A DNA stretch of 17,230 nt from an uncultured Alphaproteobacteria bacterium (GTDB lineage Bacteria > Pseudomonadota > Alphaproteobacteria > CAAHEQ01 > UBA3637): positions 1-17,230 of the forward strand of contig CALGXF010000074.1 of the NCBI GenBank assembly GCA_937935995.1. The letters run 5' to 3'. The position numbers and the translations under genes were made by a program. The notes beneath the pieces were generated by a model. It ran no database searches and was not told where the DNA came from. It saw nothing but the letters and a program-made list of their open reading frames with translations. Positions 1 to 7,134 of the stretch are shown piece by piece. The number at the start of each line of letters is the position of its first letter. Position 1 is the first letter of the stretch.

Positions 1-20
1 CCCCCCCCAACATTTGTCAA
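1..20 (-). promoter_or_regulatory. Possible promoter -35 box followed by a poly-G tract (cut by window edge)
   Basis: On the minus strand a perfect TTGACA lies at 20-15, followed by AATGTT (14-9) and then a run of at least eight G (8-1) that continues to or past the window edge. It sits just downstream of the murD2 terminator, where the promoter of the next minus-strand gene would be expected. If it is a promoter, the homopolymer lies in the -35/-10 spacer. The -10 box and the gene itself are outside the window, so this is a partial call. A contig-end artefact is possible. Confidence 0.35.
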
Positions 21-32
21 GTAAAAATATAT

Positions 33-60
33 AAAAAAAAAAGAGGCCTTATGGTCTCTT
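33..60 (-). terminator. Intrinsic terminator of the murL-murD2 operon
   Basis: On the minus strand an 8-bp stem with one non-Watson-Crick pair (arms at 60-53 and 48-41), closed by a 4-nt loop (52-49), is followed directly by a run of about ten T (42-33). This is a textbook rho-independent terminator 20 bases after the murD2 stop codon. It ends the minus-strand operon and separates it from whatever lies to the left. Confidence 0.88.
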
Positions 61-79
61 CAAAAAAATACCCTTTATC

Positions 80-1273
80 TTATTTTCCTAAAACACATTT
101 TTTAAAGTCCATGCCTCTTTCTTCAAAATTGGAATAACAATTGTAGCTGGGTGCTCCGGGCGACAAAATCACAACATCACCGAAATGAATTTGTTTTTTT
201 ACCCAAGCAACCGCCTCTTTCATATTTGGAGCCATAAAACTGCCGGGTACTTTTTCATGAAGCGCTTTGCCCGTATCCGGCAAACAAACCAATGTAATGT
301 CTTTCCCCGCAATATAATCAAGTAAACAGTCGTAATCCTGTTGCCGGTCGTATCCGCCAACCAGCAAAAAACGCCGTTTGCCTTCAAATACTTTTAAAGC
401 CGCCACAGCCGTTTCCGGGGTTGTCGAAATACTGTCATCTACGTAGGTTACACCCTCGACGTCGAACACTTCCAATCGATGGGCCAAAGGTTTAAAATCT
501 GCCAAATTCTTTTCCAAATCGTGCGTCGGCAAACCCAATGTTTCCAAAGCCACCCGAACGGCATCTATGTTTTCCAGATTATGCTGCCCCAATAACGGAC
601 TTTTGATTTCAAAAACAGTTTGGTTAAAATATACCACATCTTTGAAACCGTCCGTCAAGTGCATCAATTTTTCGTTTTTGGCATTTAAAACAGCTTTTTG
701 TCCCGGCTCGCGTACGGCCAAAAGATGCAGTTTATCCCGATAATATCGTTCATGCGTTTGATGCCAATCCACGTGTTCCGGATACAAATTAGTCACAATG
801 CTGATATCAAATCCGGTTGATAAATCGGAACATTGATAACTGGACAGCTCTGCCACCAAAAAATCCATCGGTTGGTTCCATAATCCGATTAACGGAACAC
901 CGATATTGCCGCCAAACCCGACCCGATATCCCATTTTTGTCAATACATGTGCCATTAAACTGGATGTCGTGCTTTTGCCTTTTGTTCCCGTTACGGCAAT
1001 TGTTTTCAGGCCAGCCGGCTTATTTTCCATGTAAAAATTAGTTCCGGAAGTTATCATAATCCCTTTTTCTTTAGCCGCCGCAACCAACGGATGATAAAGC
1101 GATATGCCGGGGCTTTTGAAAACAACTTCACACGATAAGACATCTTGCTCGTTTGCCGGCGTAATTGTCAAAAAATCAATCTGTTGTTTTTGCAAGAAGT
1201 CAGCCATAGCCTGTCCTTCTTTGCCCATTCCCCAAACGGCTGTTTTTTTATGCCGTAAATCGGTTAAAAGCAT
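80..1273 (-). CDS. murD2: MurD-family ligase, probably UDP-MurNAc-L-Ala:L-glutamate ligase (MurD2)
   Basis: Cytoplasmic ATP-dependent Mur ligase of 397 aa that adds glutamate to UDP-MurNAc-L-alanine in peptidoglycan precursor synthesis. Visible elements, in order, are an N-terminal GxGxxG-like segment (14-20), the ATP-binding GTKGKST (96-102), AELSSYQ (141-147), NLYPEHVDWH (162-171) and a conserved Lys at 181 in the position of the carbamylated Lys. The third domain has AHRLE (264-268) and DDSISTTPE (279-287), and a C-terminal SPGAPSYN precedes FEERG. Canonical MurD usually reads DSKATN where this protein has DSISTT. The ATG at 1273 follows AAGGAG by 7 nt and overlaps the end of murL by 26 nt, so translation is probably coupled. 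Its pairing with murL suggests that the acceptor amino acid is L-Glu (MurD2) rather than D-Glu. Mur-ligase membership is certain; the L-Glu specificity is inferred from context. Confidence 0.8.
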   Translation of the reverse strand: MLLTDLRHKKTAVWGMGKEGQAMADFLQKQQIDFLTITPANEQDVLSCEVVFKSPGISLYHPLVAAAKEKGIMITSGTNFYMENKPAGLKTIAVTGTKGKSTTSSLMAHVLTKMGYRVGFGGNIGVPLIGLWNQPMDFLVAELSSYQCSDLSTGFDISIVTNLYPEHVDWHQTHERYYRDKLHLLAVREPGQKAVLNAKNEKLMHLTDGFKDVVYFNQTVFEIKSPLLGQHNLENIDAVRVALETLGLPTHDLEKNLADFKPLAHRLEVFDVEGVTYVDDSISTTPETAVAALKVFEGKRRFLLVGGYDRQQDYDCLLDYIAGKDITLVCLPDTGKALHEKVPGSFMAPNMKEAVAWVKKQIHFGDVVILSPGAPSYNCYSNFEERGMDFKKCVLGK

Positions 1274-2534
1274 CTTGAAACTCCTTTGGAATCAAATGAA
1301 CACTAGACGGTTGAAATAAATCACCCTCTTCCTGTTCAAGTGCAATTTTTTGAATTAAAACATCCTGTTCCCATGCCGGATGCCGACGCAACAGAGCCCA
1401 TGCCCGGCGGCATTCGGAAACTTCGCCGACACATTCAAACGGTTTATGCCCCGAAAGCCCCAGTAATTCACGATAGCCTTCTTCTTGTGCTGCCTCATTC
1501 AATGGATTAGAACCGAAAAGAAATGTCCATTTTTCTTTGTCCATAAAAGGTGCCAAAATCAAAAAGACAAACCGGCATTTGTCGCAATCCCCGCACCAAT
1601 GCGTCAGTCGTTTTTTTAAATCCAACTTAAAGGCTTTGTTGCAACTGGTAAAAACAGAATGGTAAGTCATGCATTTTTGCGCAAACAGCTTGGCTATATG
1701 CAACTCGGACAAAGGCCTTAACAAAGAAAAATAACGAAAATCCGGCGCAATCGTTTGTGTCATTTGATAAAAAGCCTGTTCAAATTCAAATGATTTACTC
1801 CATTGATGATTAATGGTTAAATCACCTTGACTCATATTGCCGGCATTTGCCGACCGTTCATTGCTTAAAACAACAAATCGTTTTCGGTTCAAAAGCGCCA
1901 AACACAGACTTAAAAACGCTATCATGCCCGAAATCGGCACATGCCCGTTGTAAACGGTGCCTGTTTTATTTAATTCCAATAAAACCGGCGATAACGTTCG
2001 CTTTATTTGAACAAACGGCAAACCGGATACGTGAACACATTTTTCAATCGGATCAGCCGTTCCGACCGAAAATAAAACAGGATGAAAAGATTTCAACAAT
2101 TCAATCGTCACACAAGAATCTTTACCGCCGCCGACAGCCACATACGCTTCGTCTTTCAAGTCGCCTACAGGAACCGTCTTTTCCGCCTGTCCGAAAGGAA
2201 AATGAATTTTGCCTTGTAAATTCAGGCCGTTTCGAATGGCGAACTCGCCCAATCCGGCCAGGTAAAACCGTTCAAAAAAAGCCGCTTCAGTTTCGGACAA
2301 AAGACCGGATAAGATTTCGATTTCCGGCGGACAAAACGCTTTGTAATAACTGATGCCGAGCGCAATGTGCGCCCAAAAGAAGGCACGCCTCATGGATTGA
2401 ACACGTGCTTTATCAAACGGCGCGCCCGGAAAAATGATTTGTTCTTGGAAAACATGAGCGCCGCACGCATAATTTAAAAGAAGTGTTCCCGTCTTTTCGT
2501 CAAACGTAAAAGATGTAAATTGAAAAGATTGCAT
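1248..2534 (-). CDS. murL: UDP-MurNAc-L-Ala-L-Glu epimerase MurL
   Basis: A 428-aa protein that I recognise as MurL, described in Xanthomonas as the ATP-dependent epimerase converting UDP-MurNAc-L-Ala-L-Glu to the D-Glu form after MurD2 has acted. It has a pyrophosphatase-type nucleotide loop, VGGGKDS (134-140), fitting chemistry that releases AMP and pyrophosphate. It also has SNERSAN (224-230) and a Cys cluster, SCN at 297-299 with C314-x2-C317-x2-C320, that could bind a metal. I place the start at the ATG at 2534, because AGAGG lies 8 nt upstream. A longer reading frame reaches a TTG at 2570 but crosses that ribosome binding site and the predicted promoter. The gene heads a two-gene operon and overlaps murD2. 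Family identity is by recalled motif and context, not by a search. Confidence 0.84.
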   Translation of the reverse strand: MQSFQFTSFTFDEKTGTLLLNYACGAHVFQEQIIFPGAPFDKARVQSMRRAFFWAHIALGISYYKAFCPPEIEILSGLLSETEAAFFERFYLAGLGEFAIRNGLNLQGKIHFPFGQAEKTVPVGDLKDEAYVAVGGGKDSCVTIELLKSFHPVLFSVGTADPIEKCVHVSGLPFVQIKRTLSPVLLELNKTGTVYNGHVPISGMIAFLSLCLALLNRKRFVVLSNERSANAGNMSQGDLTINHQWSKSFEFEQAFYQMTQTIAPDFRYFSLLRPLSELHIAKLFAQKCMTYHSVFTSCNKAFKLDLKKRLTHWCGDCDKCRFVFLILAPFMDKEKWTFLFGSNPLNEAAQEEGYRELLGLSGHKPFECVGEVSECRRAWALLRRHPAWEQDVLIQKIALEQEEGDLFQPSSVHLIPKEFQDAFNRFTA

Positions 2535-2553
2535 CACAAAAGCCTCTTTTTTA

Positions 2554-2582
2554 TTGATGAATGTTTTCAAATATCCTATATT
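2554..2582 (+). promoter_or_regulatory. Predicted sigma-70 promoter of the sel1-pepN-...-addAB operon
   Basis: TTGATG (2554-2559) and TATATT (2577-2582) are separated by exactly 17 bases, giving a start near 2589 and a leader of about 33 nt before the ATG at 2622. It is the only obvious promoter upstream of the eight-gene operon. Internal promoters inside coding sequence cannot be excluded. Confidence 0.55.
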
Positions 2583-2598
2583 ATGAAGAAAGTTTCAA
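2570..2598 (-). promoter_or_regulatory. Predicted sigma-70 promoter of murL-murD2
   Basis: On the minus strand TTGAAA (2598-2593) and GATATT (2575-2570) are separated by 17 bases. Transcription would start near 2563, about 30 nt before the murL ATG. The site overlaps the plus-strand promoter of the sel1 operon, so the two could compete or share a regulator. Confidence 0.5.
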
Positions 2599-2621
2599 GT
2601 TTTTTCATAAAGGAGCGTGTC

Positions 2622-3293
2622 ATGGTTCATTCTAAATCCCCGACTCAAAAAACGCGCAAGAACGGGCTTGCCCTTGTTTATACGTTGTTAGCTGTTTTTG
2701 TTATTATCACGGCTGCCGCGGTTATTTACCCCGTTTTTAAATATACCATGATGTCTCCGCAAGATCATTTGCGAGCCGGGTTATCGGCTTATCAACTCAA
2801 GGATTATAAAAGTGCCGGGCGTCATTTAAAAGCGGCCAGTCAACAAAACGATGCCGCAGCTCTTTTTATTTTAGGCTCCATGCAATTGACGGGACAAGGC
2901 ATGCCGAAAGACGCTAAAAGTGCGGCCGTTAACTTTGAAAAGTCGGCCAATCTGGGATACCGTCACGGTCAATACATGATTGCATTGCTGTACGACCGCG
3001 GCGAAGGCGTTATCGAAAATAAACAAAAAGCATTAAATTGGGCGCTTTTGGCGGCGGCTCAAGGCGACCGGGAAGCGACTTATGCATCTGCTGTTTGGCT
3101 GGAACGTGGATACAGCGGAAAAACTGAACCTTTTTTGGCTGTTTCTCTTTATGAAAAAGCGGCCGAACAAGGCCATGTAAATGCGATGAAAAGCCTTATT
3201 TCCATTTATGGCGGCGATGCCGGTGTTCCAAAGAACAAAGAACGGGCGCAATACTGGATGAATAAATTACAAGAAACAGCACAAAAAAATTAA
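2622..3293 (+). CDS. Membrane-anchored Sel1-repeat (TPR-like) protein
   Basis: A 223-aa protein with a short basic N-terminus, one hydrophobic segment (about 15-37) and then tandem Sel1-like repeats (about 50-218). Typical repeat fragments are AAALFILGSMQLTGQG, ANLGYRHGQYMIALLYDRGEG and AEQGHVNAMKSLISIYGG. Such repeats form helical scaffolds for protein-protein contact, so this is probably an inner-membrane protein with a periplasmic scaffold domain; the partner is unknown. I use the ATG at 2622, preceded by AAGGAG at 6 nt. The longer frame to a TTG at 2520 would run through the promoter and into murL on the opposite strand. It is the first gene of the operon, 16 nt before pepN. The fold is clear; a specific function cannot be given. 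Confidence 0.82.
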   Translation: MVHSKSPTQKTRKNGLALVYTLLAVFVIITAAAVIYPVFKYTMMSPQDHLRAGLSAYQLKDYKSAGRHLKAASQQNDAAALFILGSMQLTGQGMPKDAKSAAVNFEKSANLGYRHGQYMIALLYDRGEGVIENKQKALNWALLAAAQGDREATYASAVWLERGYSGKTEPFLAVSLYEKAAEQGHVNAMKSLISIYGGDAGVPKNKERAQYWMNKLQETAQKN

Positions 3294-3309
3294 TTCAACG
3301 GATTAAAAA

Positions 3310-5847
3310 ATGAAAATAACTTACAGAAAAGATTATAAAAAACCAACTTATGCCATTGATGATGTTCAACTGGAATTAACATTAGACGATACCCGAACGC
3401 ATGTTAAAAATACAATGAAAATGCATCGAACGGGAACCGTTGAACCGTTGGTTTTAAACGGATCTTATCTGGAATTGCTTTCGGTTAAATCAGACGGTGT
3501 TTTATTGCCTTCTGACCGTTACACAGTGACGGATGAAACGTTGACTTTGGACGGATTACCGGATTCTTTTACGCTTGAAATCGAAACGCGAATCAATCCC
3601 AAAGCCAACACACGGTTAAGCGGGCTTTATTGGTCTAAAGGCCTTTTGTGCACGCAATGCGAACCGGAAGGTTTTCGTGCGATAACATATTACATGGATC
3701 ATCCCGATGTGATGGCCCCTTTTACCGTCACTATTCATGCGGATCGGCAAAAATACCCCGTTTTACTGTCGAACGGCAATCTGATTTCAGATACGGGCGA
3801 CACGGTTTGTTGGCAGGATCCGTTTAAAAAGCCCTCTTATTTATTCGCTTTGGTCGCTGGCAAGCTGGACTTTATCGAAGATTTTTTTACAACCATGAGC
3901 GGCCGACGCGTTACTTTGCGCATTTATGCCGAACCCGGTAAAAAAGAACGCCTTTATTATGCGATGGATTCTTTAAAACGAGCGATGAAATGGGATGAAG
4001 AAAAATTCGGCCGAGAATATGATTTGGATTTATTCAACATCGTAGCGGTCAGTGATTTTAATGCCGGCGCAATGGAAAACAAAAGTTTGAATATTTTCAA
4101 TGATCAAGTTTTATTGGCAGATGAAAAAACGGCCAGCGACGCAAATTATGAAAATATTGAAGGTGTTGTGGCGCATGAATATTTCCACAACTGGAGCGGG
4201 GACCGCGTTACGGCGCGCGATTGGTTCAATTTATCCTTAAAGGAAGGCTTTACGGTTTACCGGGATCAAGAATTTTCAAGCGACCAACGCTCTCGGACGG
4301 TGAAACGGATTGACGACGTTGATGTGTTGAAAAACTACCAATTCCCCGAAGATGACGGCCCTTTGGCGCATCCGGTACGACCGGATTCGTTTGCAACGAT
4401 TGAAAACTTTTACACAACAACCGTTTATGACAAAGGCGCTGAACTCATCCGGATGCAGGAAAAAATTTTAGGATATGACGGCTTTCATAAAGGATGCGAT
4501 TTATATTTCAGCCGCCATGACGGTCAAGCCGTTACAATTGATGATTTCGTCAAATGCATGGAAGATGCCAACAAAACGGACTTGTCTCAATTTATGCGCT
4601 GGTACTCCACGCCGGGGCGTCCGACAATCCATGTGACACAACAGTACGATTTAAACAGCCGCACATACACGTTAACGCTTACTCAAAAAACGAAAACAAC
4701 GACCGAACCGTTTGTTATTCCTTTGGACATGGGATTAATCGGGCCGGACGGCAAAGAACTTTTAACTCAAACGCTTGTTCTGACACAAAATGAGCAAACG
4801 TTTACATTTAAAGACATCCCGCAACAACCGGTCTTGTCTCTTAACCGTTCTTTCACGGCGCCAGTTACCATTGATATAAATTACACGGATGCGGAACGGT
4901 TGCATTTAATGACACATGATACAGATGACTTTAACCGATATGAATTGGGTCAAAATTACGCGTTAAAAGAAATTTTGAACATGGTTTTTGAAAAGCGAAC
5001 CCAACCGAACAAAGCATTTATTCAAGCATTCGGTTCTTATTTAAATCAATCAGAAGCAGATCCGGCCTTTGTAGCACGAGCTGTTTTGCTGCCGGCGGCG
5101 TCTTTTATCGGCGATCAAATGGATATTTTTGACGTAGATGCTGTCTTGGATGCCCGTCGTCAGGTTCGCCAAGCCTTTGCCGATACATTCAAAGACCGTT
5201 TGAAAGACATTTACACACAATTAGCCGACTTTGAAAAACCGTTTTCTCCGGACCCGAAAGAAGCCGGCAAGCGTGCATTAAAAAATGCCGCCTTAAATTA
5301 CTTGGCCTTGACGGACGAAGCCCCTTTGGTTCAAGAAGCTTATCAAAAATCAACCAATATGACGGATTTAATGGCGGCACTATCGGCTTTGGTCATGCAT
5401 GAACTGCCCGGGTTTGAAGAGGCTTTGCAAGATTTTTATCATCGGTATGAGGACGATCATTTGGTTTTGAATAAATGGTTCTCTTTGCAAGCGATGGCTG
5501 ATTTAAAAGACAGCCTGCCCCGCGTCCGAGAATTAATGCAACACCCGAAATTCCAATTAACCAATCCAAATAATGTTCGGGCGGTTATCGGCGGATTTAC
5601 GCATAATTTGCGTTCTTTCCATGCAACGGACGGTTCGGGATACCAATTCTTGGCTGACCAAGTCATTGCTTTAAATACATTGAACCCGCAAATGGCAGAA
5701 CGTATTTTGCATCCGTTGACACGTTTGTCTCACTTTAACGAAACGCGCCGGATGCACATGAAAGACCAACTGGAACGCATTTTAAAAACAGATTCAATCT
5801 CGGTCAATGTTCAAGAAACTATTTCCAGAGCGCTGAAAGGAGCATAA
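3310..5847 (+). CDS. pepN: Aminopeptidase N (M1 family zinc metallopeptidase)
   Basis: An 845-aa cytoplasmic aminopeptidase that removes N-terminal residues from peptides during protein turnover. M1 signatures are complete: the GAMEN exopeptidase motif at 253-257, the zinc site HEYFHNW with H289, E290 and H293, and the third ligand Glu at about 312 in KEGFT. These sit about eight residues earlier than in the E. coli enzyme (about 870 aa), so the protein is full length and of the PepN subtype. The N-terminal beta domain, catalytic domain, beta-sandwich (FVIPLDMGLIGPDG region) and helical C-terminal domain all appear present. The ribosome binding site before the ATG at 3310 is weak, and only 16 nt separate it from the sel1 gene, so it may depend on translation from upstream. 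One base separates its stop from the next start. Confidence 0.96.
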   Translation: MKITYRKDYKKPTYAIDDVQLELTLDDTRTHVKNTMKMHRTGTVEPLVLNGSYLELLSVKSDGVLLPSDRYTVTDETLTLDGLPDSFTLEIETRINPKANTRLSGLYWSKGLLCTQCEPEGFRAITYYMDHPDVMAPFTVTIHADRQKYPVLLSNGNLISDTGDTVCWQDPFKKPSYLFALVAGKLDFIEDFFTTMSGRRVTLRIYAEPGKKERLYYAMDSLKRAMKWDEEKFGREYDLDLFNIVAVSDFNAGAMENKSLNIFNDQVLLADEKTASDANYENIEGVVAHEYFHNWSGDRVTARDWFNLSLKEGFTVYRDQEFSSDQRSRTVKRIDDVDVLKNYQFPEDDGPLAHPVRPDSFATIENFYTTTVYDKGAELIRMQEKILGYDGFHKGCDLYFSRHDGQAVTIDDFVKCMEDANKTDLSQFMRWYSTPGRPTIHVTQQYDLNSRTYTLTLTQKTKTTTEPFVIPLDMGLIGPDGKELLTQTLVLTQNEQTFTFKDIPQQPVLSLNRSFTAPVTIDINYTDAERLHLMTHDTDDFNRYELGQNYALKEILNMVFEKRTQPNKAFIQAFGSYLNQSEADPAFVARAVLLPAASFIGDQMDIFDVDAVLDARRQVRQAFADTFKDRLKDIYTQLADFEKPFSPDPKEAGKRALKNAALNYLALTDEAPLVQEAYQKSTNMTDLMAALSALVMHELPGFEEALQDFYHRYEDDHLVLNKWFSLQAMADLKDSLPRVRELMQHPKFQLTNPNNVRAVIGGFTHNLRSFHATDGSGYQFLADQVIALNTLNPQMAERILHPLTRLSHFNETRRMHMKDQLERILKTDSISVNVQETISRALKGA

Positions 5848-5848
5848 A

Positions 5849-6673
5849 ATGGGGCTTGTTATTCTGAAATTCATCCTGATGGCCAGTATTTTAGGCGGTG
5901 TCGCCAAAGCGTATTTTAATTATCCTTTTATCCAGGACAATCCTAAAATAGCCGGTGGCCTTTTGATTTTGGTGGTGTTGTTCGGTTTGTGGATTATTCC
6001 GAGATCTTTGGGCTTTATTTTTAAATTATTGATTATTGCGGCCTGTCTGTTCGGGTTGGGCTATGCGGGATACAAAGTCTTCGGTTGGGGCGGCGATTGG
6101 ATGCAAAGCTTTTTATCGAATGAGGAGGAACCGGTTGTTTCTCAAACGCTTGAAGAAGCTGTCGAAGAACAAACAACTGCCATTGCCAGTTATCAGAATC
6201 ATGATAAAGTCGCCGGACAGGTCAGCGAAGTCAGAAGCGGTTATTTTTTCCAAATGGGGCCGTCTTTCATTAAACTGTACGGAATTGATGCTCCGGATCC
6301 GGCGCAAAATTGCAGCGATAAATACGGCAACCGCTACCCGTGCGGCGATATGTCCAAAGAAGCGTTGGAACGATTAATTTTAAGAAAAATCGTCACGTGT
6401 ACGCCGGTTGGCGGAGACGGTTTCGGCAATTACATTGCAACATGTGCTATTGAAGGCGTTGATGTCGGATCGGCTATGGTTTCAAGCGGTTGGGCTGTTG
6501 CGGACAGAAGCCAATCCAAAGTGTATATTCCTTATGAAAAACAAGCACATGACAAAAAAATCGGTTTATGGGAAGGTTCTTTTACGGCACCTTGGGATTA
6601 CCGGGATAAAGTCAGAATCCAACAAACACAAGGACAAAACAAAAGCAAAGGCTTTTTCGGATTATTTAAATGA
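5849..6673 (+). CDS. Membrane protein with degenerate staphylococcal-nuclease-like domain
   Basis: A 274-aa protein. Two or three hydrophobic segments (about 1-22, 34-50, 55-77) are followed by an acidic linker (91-108) and an SNase-fold domain (about 118-253). Family landmarks are IKLYGIDAPDPAQ (141-153), four Cys (155, 165, 184, 199), GDGFGNYIATC (189-199) and GLWEGSF before PWDYRD. Aligned by eye to staphylococcal nuclease, the catalytic Arg35, Glu43 and Arg87 correspond to K142, D150 and N194, and the calcium-binding Asp21 has no acidic counterpart. The domain is therefore probably not an active nuclease, although Asp40 is kept as D148. The ATG at 5849 has AAAGGAG 6 nt upstream. The stop overlaps the tsaE start (ATGA). 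It may bind nucleic acid or protein at the membrane; the role is unknown. Confidence 0.8.
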   Translation: MGLVILKFILMASILGGVAKAYFNYPFIQDNPKIAGGLLILVVLFGLWIIPRSLGFIFKLLIIAACLFGLGYAGYKVFGWGGDWMQSFLSNEEEPVVSQTLEEAVEEQTTAIASYQNHDKVAGQVSEVRSGYFFQMGPSFIKLYGIDAPDPAQNCSDKYGNRYPCGDMSKEALERLILRKIVTCTPVGGDGFGNYIATCAIEGVDVGSAMVSSGWAVADRSQSKVYIPYEKQAHDKKIGLWEGSFTAPWDYRDKVRIQQTQGQNKSKGFFGLFK

Positions 6674-7134
6674 AAACACTAAAAGCATTAACGGAAACGG
6701 ATACACAAAAAATTGCAGCCGCACTGGCTCCCTTGCTTCAACCGGGAGACATTGTTGCCCTTTGGGGAACGCTGGGCGTCGGTAAAACGGCTTTTTCACG
6801 TTACCTCATTCAACACATGACACAAACATCTCAAGACGTACCCAGCCCGACTTTCACGTTGTTGCAAGTATATGATACGGATGCGTTTCCGATTTATCAT
6901 TTTGATTTGTATCGGCTGGACAAACCGACAGATGTGTATGAATTAGGGATTGAAGATGCTTTTATTGAGGCTGTTTCCTTAATCGAATGGCCGGACAAAA
7001 TGAATCGGTTGTTACCGAAAGCCAAACGATTAGACATCCGAATTGATGTAGACGGAACAACGCGCCTCTTTACGTTTGACAGCGCGGACAGCTCTTGGCA
7101 AAAAAGGTTAGACTCATGGCAAGTGACGATATAA
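6670..7134 (+). CDS. tsaE: tRNA threonylcarbamoyladenosine biosynthesis ATPase TsaE
   Basis: A 154-aa cytoplasmic P-loop ATPase that works with TsaB and TsaD to form N6-threonylcarbamoyladenosine at position 37 of ANN-decoding tRNAs. It has GTLGVGKT (33-40), the family motif VPSPTFTL (57-64), HFDLYRL (77-83) and IEWPDK (105-110). Length is normal for the family. The ATG at 6670 overlaps the previous stop by 4 nt and the 3' end overlaps the next gene by 19 nt, so translation is probably coupled. Placing tsaE immediately before an AmgK-type kinase and addAB is a recurring alphaproteobacterial arrangement. Confidence 0.95.
   Translation: MKTLKALTETDTQKIAAALAPLLQPGDIVALWGTLGVGKTAFSRYLIQHMTQTSQDVPSPTFTLLQVYDTDAFPIYHFDLYRLDKPTDVYELGIEDAFIEAVSLIEWPDKMNRLLPKAKRLDIRIDVDGTTRLFTFDSADSSWQKRLDSWQVTI

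Noticed and set aside
1847..2353. 168-codon plus-strand ORF opposite murL
   Set aside because: It has no ribosome binding site, no recognisable domain and a low-complexity, basic composition; it is an antisense shadow of a clear gene.
2535..2570. N-terminal extension of MurL from a TTG at 2570
   Set aside because: The extension covers the AGAGG ribosome binding site of the ATG at 2534 and begins at the predicted -10 box.
2520..2621. N-terminal extension of the Sel1 protein from a TTG at 2520
   Set aside because: It would start inside murL on the opposite strand and run across the promoter; the ATG at 2622 has a strong ribosome binding site.
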